From: Candidatus Cloacimonadota bacterium
GTDB lineage: Bacteria; Cloacimonadota; Cloacimonadia; Cloacimonadales; Cloacimonadaceae
NCBI GenBank assembly: GCA_023228125.1
Contig: JALOBT010000041.1
Span: 1-19,852, forward strand
Reading direction: 5' to 3'
DNA length: 19,852 bases
Position 1 is the first letter of the stretch. Each line of letters begins with the position of its first letter. The translations under genes and the position numbers were made by a program. The notes below the pieces were generated by a model that searched no databases, was not told the DNA's origin, and saw only the letters and a program-made list of their open reading frames with translations. Of this stretch, positions 15,418 through 19,852 are shown in pieces.

Positions 15418-16160
15418 TATTCCGCTCCTTTGTCTCTAAGGCAGCCCGGTTTGAAGAAGGGCAGCATGTGTTCTTTGGCCCAATCACGGGATTTGAGGGG
15501 GTCGAGGCCCCAGTTTGTGGGGCAGGTGGAAATCAGCTCCACAAAGGTGAATCCACGGCCTTCTTTGTTATACTTGATGGCTTTGGAGACCGCTTTTTTC
15601 GCTTTGAGAATATCGGCTGGGCTCAGCAGTGAAACCCTCTCAATATAATAAGGTGCCACCAGGGTGTCCAAGAGCTCGCAGACCCGGATGGGGAAGCCGA
15701 CGTCATCGGTTTTCCGGCCATAAGGACTGGTGGTGGTCTTCATTTCGGGCAGGGTGGTAGGGGCCATTTGCCCGCCGGTCATACCGTAGATGGCGTTGTT
15801 TACGAAAAATACGGACATGTGTTCGCCACGGTTCGCCGCGTGCACGATCTCAGCGGTGCCGATGGCGGCGAGATCTCCATCACCTTGATATGTAAAGACA
15901 TGCATATCAGGACGAGCACGTTTCATACCGGTAGCCACTGCCGGAGCGCGTCCGTGCGCTGCTTCCGCCATATCCATATTAAAGAATTTATAGGCAAAGA
16001 CGGAGCAGCCCACAGGGGCCACACCCATCATTTTATTGATCAGACCATGTTCGTCGATGGCTTCCGCTACGAGGCGATGCGCCACGCCATGCAGACAGCC
16101 AGGACAATAGGTAAAAGGTACATCAGTTAGAGCTTCGGGTCTGGTTGCTATTACTTGCAC
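15417..16160 (-). CDS. 2-oxoacid:ferredoxin oxidoreductase, beta subunit (thiamine diphosphate-binding)
   Basis: The 247-residue beta subunit holds thiamine diphosphate and carries out 2-oxoacid decarboxylation. The TPP/Mg motif is GDGDLAAIG (93-101) followed by NNAIYGMTGGQ (121-131). YCPGCLHG (18-25) is the usual N-terminal signature, and GRAPAVATGMKRARPD leads into the TPP fold. It has no ferredoxin domain; electrons leave through the small delta subunit. The start is GTG at 16160: AAGGAG overlaps the alpha-subunit stop and sits 7 nt away. The 4-bp gap to alpha and the 1-base overlap with gamma mark one operon. Confidence 0.93.
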   Translation of the reverse strand: MQVIATRPEALTDVPFTYCPGCLHGVAHRLVAEAIDEHGLINKMMGVAPVGCSVFAYKFFNMDMAEAAHGRAPAVATGMKRARPDMHVFTYQGDGDLAAIGTAEIVHAANRGEHMSVFFVNNAIYGMTGGQMAPTTLPEMKTTTSPYGRKTDDVGFPIRVCELLDTLVAPYYIERVSLLSPADILKAKKAVSKAIKYNKEGRGFTFVELISTCPTNWGLDPLKSRDWAKEHMLPFFKPGCLRDKGAE

Positions 16161-16164
16161 TACG

Positions 16165-17250
16165 TTACTCCTTCAAAGCCTGTTCAAGCTTTTCTTTAAT
16201 CTCTGCGGGGGTAAAGACTACTCCACCCACTTTGCCCCAGAAATCTACCGGCACTTTTCCTGCCACGGCGATTTTCACATCGTCCAGCATCTGCCCAGTA
16301 TTTAGTTCAAAGACATAGACTTTCTTCACATTGGGGCCGATGGCTTTGCATAGATCTTCATAGGGGAAGGGCCAGACGTTGATCGGGCGAATGAGCCCCA
16401 CGCTCTTGCCCTGAGCCTTGACTTCGTTGATCGCGGATTTTACCACACGGGAAGCAGTTCCCCAGGCCACGCAAAGAATCTCGTTATCATCAGAGATATT
16501 GTATTTTTCAAAGCTGAGCTCGTTTTTCTCGATCACAGCATATTTTTCATAGAGTTTATTGACATGTTTTTCCAGCATTACAGGGTCGATCTCCAGAGAA
16601 TTGATCTCATGGTGATGCTTTTTGTCCCCATCTTCATTGGGCTGGATGCACCAGGACTTGTGTTGAAGCCACATGTCGGCAATCTCTGCATCGGTCTTGG
16701 GGGTCTTAAACTCTACTGGCTCCATCATTTGTCCCAACATCCCGTCTGCCAGAATCATCACTGGATTCAGGTATTTATCGGCCAAATCAAAGGCCTGGGA
16801 AGCCATATCGGCAAATTCCTGCACGGAGCTGGGAGCCATCACGATGAGGCGATAGTCACCATGTCCGCCACCTTTTGTGGCCTGGAAATAATCACCCTGA
16901 GCCGGCTGGATATCACCCAAGCCGGGGCCGCCGCGCTGGACGTTGATAATCACGCAAGGCAATTGTGCGCCAGCGAGATAGGAGATTCCTTCCATCTTGA
17001 GTGAAATGCCCGGTGAGGAAGAAGATGTCATCACCCTCTTGCCACAGCCAGCCGCACCATAAACCATATTGATGGCAGCCACTTCACTTTCGGCCTGGAG
17101 AAATACTCCGTTTACTTTTGGCATCATGCGTGCCATATACTCGATCAATTCACTCTGAGGAGTGATGGGATAGGCGAAATACAATCTGCAACCACTGCGA
17201 ATAGCAGCTTCCGCTACAGCTTCATTTCCTTTCATTAATATCTTAGCCAT
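16165..17250 (-). CDS. vorB: 2-oxoacid:ferredoxin oxidoreductase, alpha subunit (VorB-type)
   Basis: The 361-residue alpha subunit pairs with beta to form the active site that converts a 2-oxoacid plus CoA and oxidised ferredoxin to acyl-CoA, CO2 and reduced ferredoxin. Diagnostic blocks are LMKGNEAVAEAAIRSGC, YFAYPITPQSELIEYM, FLQAESEVAAINMVYGAAG, TSSSSPGISLKMEGISY, NVQRGGPGLGDIQPAQGDY and ILADGMLGQMMEPV. They resemble proteins annotated VorB (3-methyl-2-oxobutanoate, from branched-chain amino acids) more than other paralogues, but a 2-oxoglutarate enzyme cannot be excluded. ATG at 17250 is preferred over TTG at 17268: GAGGA precedes it and MAKILMKGNEA is the normal N terminus. It fits an amino-acid-fermenting lifestyle. 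Confidence 0.92.
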   Translation of the reverse strand: MAKILMKGNEAVAEAAIRSGCRLYFAYPITPQSELIEYMARMMPKVNGVFLQAESEVAAINMVYGAAGCGKRVMTSSSSPGISLKMEGISYLAGAQLPCVIINVQRGGPGLGDIQPAQGDYFQATKGGGHGDYRLIVMAPSSVQEFADMASQAFDLADKYLNPVMILADGMLGQMMEPVEFKTPKTDAEIADMWLQHKSWCIQPNEDGDKKHHHEINSLEIDPVMLEKHVNKLYEKYAVIEKNELSFEKYNISDDNEILCVAWGTASRVVKSAINEVKAQGKSVGLIRPINVWPFPYEDLCKAIGPNVKKVYVFELNTGQMLDDVKIAVAGKVPVDFWGKVGGVVFTPAEIKEKLEQALKE

Positions 17251-17257
17251 ATCTTCC

Positions 17258-17461
17258 TCACTTCTCAACCGTTATTGCCACATCGGGGCAGGTTACATAG
17301 CACATCTTACAGGCGATGCACTGATCTTGCGCAAAACATTCTGCATAGTGGTAGCCTTTGGCATTGATGTTTTCCGAAAAGCGTATAATCTTTTTCGGGC
17401 AGGCAGCAATGCATAAGCCACATCCTTTACAGTAGTTTGGGTCAACCGTCATTCTTGGCAT
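17258..17461 (-). CDS. 2-oxoacid:ferredoxin oxidoreductase, delta subunit (2[4Fe-4S] ferredoxin)
   Basis: The 67-residue ferredoxin-like subunit carries two [4Fe-4S] clusters that pass electrons from the active site to soluble ferredoxin. Both cluster motifs are intact: CKGCGLCIAACPKK (11-24) and CIACKMCYVTCPD (48-60). It is the first gene of the delta-alpha-beta-gamma operon. ATG at 17461 has AAGGAG with a 7-nt gap; an internal ATG at 17452 is possible but lacks such a site. Promoter elements lie about 40-65 bp upstream. Confidence 0.93.
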   Translation of the reverse strand: MPRMTVDPNYCKGCGLCIAACPKKIIRFSENINAKGYHYAECFAQDQCIACKMCYVTCPDVAITVEK

Positions 17462-17499
17462 GGTTGTACTCCTTAAGAATTATTTTCTCTGTAGTGATA

Positions 17500-17526
17500 G
17501 CTATAATTTACTCGGAAATCTGTCAA
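17500..17526 (-). promoter_or_regulatory. Promoter of the 2-oxoacid:ferredoxin oxidoreductase operon
   Basis: On the minus strand TTGACA (17526-17521) is followed after 15 bp by TATAGC (17505-17500), about 39 nt before the delta-subunit ATG. A -10 of TAGCTA with a 17-bp spacer is an alternative. Confidence 0.5.
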
Positions 17527-17718
17527 CACATTTCCGCTTTTGAGGTATTCTTCTCTTTGAAGGAGGCAAAAAGGTGGGCAAACCAGGGCCAGATTCCCGG
17601 CTGGCTGTCCCCGGTGGGTTCGACTTGCTTTGAACGCAATTTCGACTCGAGTTGACTTAGATGTTCGAGTCATCTCAAGTTGAAAACATGTTAGAAGCAA
17701 ATTGAAGGCACAAGGGTA
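17527..17718. other. Intergenic stretch with short inverted repeats, no gene seen
   Basis: No credible coding frame. Two small dyads are visible: GCCAG (17588-17592) with CTGGC (17601-17605), and GACTCGA (17644-17650) with TCGAGTC (17665-17671) around a 14-nt loop. Their role is unknown; neither has a T run typical of a terminator. Confidence 0.4.
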
Positions 17719-17819
17719 AGTCCGGTAGGACGAAAGGCGCATGCCAATAGCCCAGCAGGTGACTGCTGGGGTGGCTCGCAGAAAATACACCGAGTCCGGA
17801 ACGCAGTGAAGGACGACAC
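17719..17819 (+). repeat. REP-like multi-hairpin unit, copy B
   Basis: Order: AGTCC-GGTA-GGAC hairpin; GGCGCATGCC mini-dyad; then, 32 nt from the start, CCCAGCAG (17751-17758), GTGA, CTGCTGGG (17763-17770); GGTGGC, whose GGC can pair with the GCC before the stem; a linker; and GAGTCC...GGACGACAC with a long 13-nt loop. Confidence 0.88.
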
Positions 17820-17884
17820 AAAAGAAAACTATAATTGAATACACGCTTGAAAGCACCGTCAGAAAACTTCAAAGGCTGAAAATG

Positions 17885-17920
17885 GTGGTGCACTTTAAAC
17901 TGCCATAAGTGGTGCACTTT
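17885..17920. repeat. Two 12-bp direct repeats, possible insertion-sequence end remnant
   Basis: GTGGTGCACTTT occurs at 17885-17896 and 17909-17920, a 24-bp period. Repeated terminal blocks of this sort occur at the ends of IS21-type elements, but no transposase, partner end or target duplication is visible, so the IS reading is weak. Confidence 0.45.
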
Positions 17921-17943
17921 TGAATTCCGTTAAAATGTTGGAA

Positions 17944-17971
17944 ACTGGTTAGCATGTACTGGTTAACATGT
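17944..17971. repeat. 14-bp tandem repeat (two copies)
   Basis: ACTGGTTARCATGT occurs twice head to tail (17944-17957 and 17958-17971), differing at one base, immediately before repeat unit C. Confidence 0.6.
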
Positions 17972-17978
17972 ATATGGA

Positions 17979-18082
17979 AGTCCGGTAGGACGACAGGCGA
18001 ATGCCTTTAGCCCAGCAGGTGACTGCTGGGGTGGCGGGTAGATAGATTCATTGAGTCCGGAGCGTAGTGGAGGACGACACCT
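17979..18082 (+). repeat. REP-like multi-hairpin unit, copy C
   Basis: Same layout and orientation as copy B: AGTCC-GGTA-GGAC at the start, central hairpin at 18011-18030 (again 32 nt in), and a long-loop GTCC...GGACGACACCT end. It abuts the broken end of the RAYT fragment. Confidence 0.88.
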
Positions 18083-18133
18083 AAAAGAAACAAATATTAT
18101 GAATCTTCCCCAACCTGTACGCCGATAAGTAGG

Positions 18134-18202
18134 TTCAATTTTGTGTCTGTTCAGAGGGGAAAACACATAATGAATGTTGATACTGGTGAAACTGTGTACC
18201 AT
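18134..18202 (-). pseudogene. 5' fragment of a RAYT transposase gene
   Basis: The first 23 codons (ATG at 18202, ending in KIE) match the start of the RAYT at 18891 at almost every residue (HSFTSINIHYVFSPLNRH is shared), and the DNA is nearly identical. Similarity stops at about 18134 and gives way to unrelated sequence that runs into repeat unit C, so the catalytic region is lost. The 33 bp upstream, the end of a repeat unit plus CTAAGGAAG, are also shared with the intact copy. This is the relic of a second RAYT insertion or of a duplication followed by deletion. Confidence 0.85.
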
Positions 18203-18212
18203 AATTACTTCC

Positions 18213-18235
18213 TTAGGTGTCGTCCTTACGGACTC
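18213..18235 (-). repeat. REP-like unit, 3'-end fragment preceding the RAYT fragment
   Basis: The minus strand reads GAGTCC-GTAA-GGACGACACCTA, the 3' hairpin of a unit in its short-loop form. It lies directly upstream of the RAYT fragment start, as unit E does for the intact RAYT. Confidence 0.75.
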
Positions 18236-18291
18236 ATTTTGTTTTCGTTAATTGTTATATGTAGGGGTTTATTCATTTATCGGTGCCTCAA

Positions 18292-18382
18292 GTGTCGTCC
18301 TACCGGACTCTTTTCCTGATTTACCGTCTCCCCAGCAGTCACCTGCTGGGCTATTGGCATTCGCCTTTCGTCCTAACGGACT
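18292..18382 (-). repeat. REP-like multi-hairpin unit, copy D (inverted)
   Basis: Read on the minus strand it starts AGTCC-GTTA-GGACG at 18382, has the central hairpin at 18350-18331 (32 nt in, GTGA loop), and ends with the short-loop GTCC-GGTA-GGACGACAC hairpin at 18292. A 15-bp end fragment of a plus-oriented unit (GAGGACGGCACCTAA) follows at 18388-18402. Confidence 0.88.
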
Positions 18383-18453
18383 GGTAAGAGGACGGCACCT
18401 AAGATAGCGATAAAATATCCACATCCAAGGTTCTCATCATACATTCCCTAAAA

Positions 18454-18513
18454 CTATTGGTCTTGATTCATATCATGTTTCCCCAGCAAGGCTCTAAACT
18501 CATCTTCGACAGT
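18454..18513 (-). pseudogene. Stranded C-terminal codons of the RAYT after an in-frame TGA
   Basis: Directly after the RAYT stop the same frame continues for 19 sense codons (TVEDEFRALLGKHDMNQDQ) to a TAG at 18456-18454. The stretch resembles the usual C-terminal tail of IS200-like transposases (an FEDEFRALL-KH pattern). A single substitution at the TGA codon, not a frameshift, explains the break. Confidence 0.75.
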
Positions 18514-18891
18514 TCATGATTTATGATGCTCTTCCTGATTGTGAATGTATTTTACGACTGTTTTGAGCATGGAATATGAACAGGAAAATGCACCATATCC
18601 CTCCTGCCAGGCAAAACGGCACAAGCTATCGGGAAGGGCATTCAGATGACGAGAACTATTGGCCTTGACCTTTTGCACCAGTTCTGCCACCGATAGTTTT
18701 CCCGGAATATTTACCAAAAGATGAACATGGTCCGGCATTACATAGGAAGCCAGGACTTGGCAATTCAGGTTTTGACAGATTCCGCCAATGTAATTATTGA
18801 GGTTTTTTCGTTGCTCTGGAGACTCAATTATGTGTCTGTTCAGAGGGGAAAACACATAATGAATATTGATACTGGTGAAACTGTGTGCCAT
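18514..18891 (-). CDS. REP-associated tyrosine transposase (RAYT, IS200/Y1 family), C-terminally truncated
   Basis: A 125-residue Y1 HUH-type transposase, a family that cuts and joins single-stranded DNA at palindromic ends. The metal-binding HUH motif is H55-V-H57 in VMPDHVHLLV, and the catalytic Tyr is Tyr115 in VVKYIHNQEEHH. FAWQEGYGAFSCSYS (93-107) is the usual block before the tyrosine helix. The catalytic core is complete, but the frame stops at TGA after HHKS while 19 homologous codons remain beyond, so it has probably lost its C-terminal helix. ATG at 18891 is chosen over 18894 because it aligns with the start of the fragment copy and gives better spacing to AAGGAAGG. It is flanked by repeat units E (upstream) and D (downstream) in its own orientation, the hallmark of a RAYT rather than a free IS200. 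Confidence 0.9.
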   Translation of the reverse strand: MAHSFTSINIHYVFSPLNRHIIESPEQRKNLNNYIGGICQNLNCQVLASYVMPDHVHLLVNIPGKLSVAELVQKVKANSSRHLNALPDSLCRFAWQEGYGAFSCSYSMLKTVVKYIHNQEEHHKS

Positions 18892-18902
18892 CATTCCTTC
18901 CT

Positions 18903-18998
18903 TAGGTATCGTCCTACCGGACTCTTTTCGGTTGGGTACCCGTCACCCCAGCAGTCACCTGCTGGGCTATTGGCATTCGCCTTTCGTCCTAACGGACT
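18903..18998 (-). repeat. REP-like multi-hairpin unit, copy E (inverted), overlapping the RAYT 5' end region
   Basis: The minus strand starts AGTCC-GTTA-GGACG at 18998, has the central hairpin at 18966-18947 (32 nt in, GTGA loop) and ends GAGTCC-GGTA-GGACGATACCT. The bases immediately after the unit, AAGGAAGG, form the ribosome binding site of the RAYT. Confidence 0.88.
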
Positions 18999-19087
18999 TT
19001 TAAACATCGCAACATAAAGTGCAAAGCACGTTAGCGTTTGATCGGCAAGGCACAATAGAGTGGGTAGCACGTCAACCGCTTGTCGGC
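18999..19087. other. Spacer between repeat units E and F
   Basis: No gene is visible. A small GTGC-AAA-GCAC dyad sits at 19019-19029. The segment just before unit F replaces the usual first GTCC/GGAC hairpin. Confidence 0.35.
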
Positions 19088-19162
19088 TTAGCCCAGCAGG
19101 TGACTGCTGGGGTGGCTGGCAGACGATACATTGAGTCCAGAACATAGTGCAGGACGACACCT
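19088..19162 (+). repeat. REP-like unit, copy F, lacking the first hairpin
   Basis: The central hairpin (CCCAGCAG 19092-19099, GTGA, CTGCTGGG 19104-19111), GGTGGC, linker and long-loop GTCC...GGACGACACCT end are intact. The first hairpin is replaced by unrelated sequence, so the copy is 5'-truncated. It ends about 48 bp after the stop of the convergently read substrate-binding protein gene. Confidence 0.8.
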
Positions 19163-19209
19163 TGCTACCACATCTATTCCAATTCCCATTCCAACTTTCT
19201 TTCCCATCA

Positions 19210-19852
19210 TCACATCCCCATCACCCGCTCCCATTCCCTCAGCCACTCCGGTGAACCTTGCCTGATCTCCTGGGCTCTAATTCTATCATTCGTCACCCAG
19301 GGCGAGAGCGGAACATCGATCAAGGCTGCAGGCAGCATAGCTTTCTGGTTGACGGGGAAAAGTCCCAATTTATAGATAATCATCTTTTGTGCAGAAGGGG
19401 AGAGCATATAATCCGCGAAGGCTGCGGCCAGGGTGGGATTGCTGCTGTTTTTATGGATGCCCATGCCTTCGGTGTACATAAAGCTGCCTTCGTCAAACAT
19501 GGCAAAATCCAGATTTGCGGAGTCTTCAGAGATCTCTTTTTGCCAGCCCGGCCAGGTGGAAAGTCCCAGCAGCAGCGTGCTTTCACCTGTTTTGAGTGCA
19601 GCGATGGCTTCGGTGGAAGTATCGTACTGACGGTAAACGTTTTTGCGGAGAGCCCTCAGCACTTGGGTGTATCCGTCATCCCCAAAAAGGGAGACGATCC
19701 AGTGAATTGTAGCTCTTCCCGGGCCTGAATACTTCGGACTCAGCACGGCAAGCTGTTTTAGATACCGGCCATCCTGCAACTGGCCAAAAGATTTCGGTGG
19801 CTGGGTCAAAAAGCTATTGTAGATCACACTGAGATAGGAAAAACCATAGGGG
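19210..19852 (-). CDS. ThiB-like ABC transporter substrate-binding protein (partial, 5' end beyond right edge)
   Basis: The frame is open to the right edge, and the N terminus with the signal peptide is missing. The visible ~214 residues match the C-terminal two thirds of the periplasmic binding proteins for thiamine or iron: PYGFSYLSVIYNS, PPKSFGQLQD, LAVLSPKYSGPGRATIHWIV, GESTLLLGLSTWPGW, FDEGSFMYTEGMGIHKNSSNPTLAAAFADYML and SPSAQKMI. The PYG-F start and the FDEG-EG-G pattern resemble ThiB. A GTG at 19827 is an internal codon, not a start, because homology continues upstream of it. The permease and ATPase genes would be expected nearby but are not in the window. Substrate assignment is tentative. 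Confidence 0.8.
   Translation of the reverse strand, partial: PYGFSYLSVIYNSFLTQPPKSFGQLQDGRYLKQLAVLSPKYSGPGRATIHWIVSLFGDDGYTQVLRALRKNVYRQYDTSTEAIAALKTGESTLLLGLSTWPGWQKEISEDSANLDFAMFDEGSFMYTEGMGIHKNSSNPTLAAAFADYMLSPSAQKMIIYKLGLFPVNQKAMLPAALIDVPLSPWVTNDRIRAQEIRQGSPEWLREWERVMGM

Noticed and set aside
17473..18202. Minus-strand open frames of 79-127 codons between the oxidoreductase operon and the RAYT
   Set aside because: Most of each frame is translated repeat unit. Only the first 23 codons at 18202 are real RAYT sequence, and these are reported as a fragment.
18514..18516. TGA in the RAYT as a recoded sense codon
   Set aside because: TGA ends many intact genes in the window, often overlapping the next start (queC, both ATGA junctions of the pyrE operon, mtgA), so a genome-wide recoding is excluded, and no local recoding signal is visible.
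17719..19162. CRISPR array
   Set aside because: The repeats are ~90-105 bp, internally palindromic, present in both orientations, unevenly spaced and flank a RAYT; there are no uniform spacers or cas genes.

Overview
The window looks like chromosomal DNA of a Gram-negative anaerobe of the Fibrobacterota-Chlorobi-Bacteroidota (FCB) type. Candidatus Cloacimonadota is the best guess. The reasons are a TonB-dependent receptor coupled to a DUF4249 lipoprotein, a DUF2851 protein, a four-subunit 2-oxoacid:ferredoxin oxidoreductase for amino-acid fermentation, and strong AGGAG-type ribosome binding sites, which argue against a typical Bacteroidota member. The assignment is inference; no 16S or other decisive marker is present.

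Left part, minus strand (1-5215). Two operons lie here. One encodes a PAS-class III adenylate cyclase followed by a secreted Cache sensor protein that runs off the left edge. The other starts with a previously unlisted 33-codon signal-peptide-like ORF that overlaps, by a TTGA junction, the TTG start of a TonB-dependent receptor. The receptor in turn overlaps a DUF4249 lipoprotein gene.

Middle, plus strand (5216-12069). A 590-bp intergenic region holds the receptor-operon promoter, one and a half copies of a palindromic repeat, four tandem octamers and the promoter of queC. queC, an L-asparaginase gene and two glycosyltransferase genes follow with overlaps or a 3-bp gap. rpsT has its own promoter and leads into mtgA and a DUF2851 gene.

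Middle, minus strand (12074-17461). rnhB converges on the DUF2851 gene. It is the last gene of an overlapping operon that starts with a DUF2007-orotate phosphoribosyltransferase fusion and continues with a methyltransferase carrying an unassigned ~200-residue N-terminal region. A terminator hairpin separates it from the delta-alpha-beta-gamma operon of a VorB-type 2-oxoacid:ferredoxin oxidoreductase.

Right part (17462-19852). About 1.7 kb is a REP/RAYT island: an IS200-like REP-associated tyrosine transposase (RAYT) whose last ~20 codons are cut off by an in-frame TGA, a 5' fragment of a second RAYT, and at least five copies of a ~90-105-bp multi-hairpin repeat in both orientations. The unit has a fixed layout: a GTCC/GGAC hairpin, then 32 nt from the unit start a perfect 8-bp stem closed by GTGA, then a second GTCC/GGAC hairpin. 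Its 3' end supplies the ribosome binding site of both RAYT copies. A partial ThiB-like substrate-binding protein gene occupies the right edge.

The strongest candidates for something undescribed are the REP/RAYT island, the 33-codon leader coupled to the TonB receptor, and the two domain fusions (DUF2007-PyrE and the extended methyltransferase).
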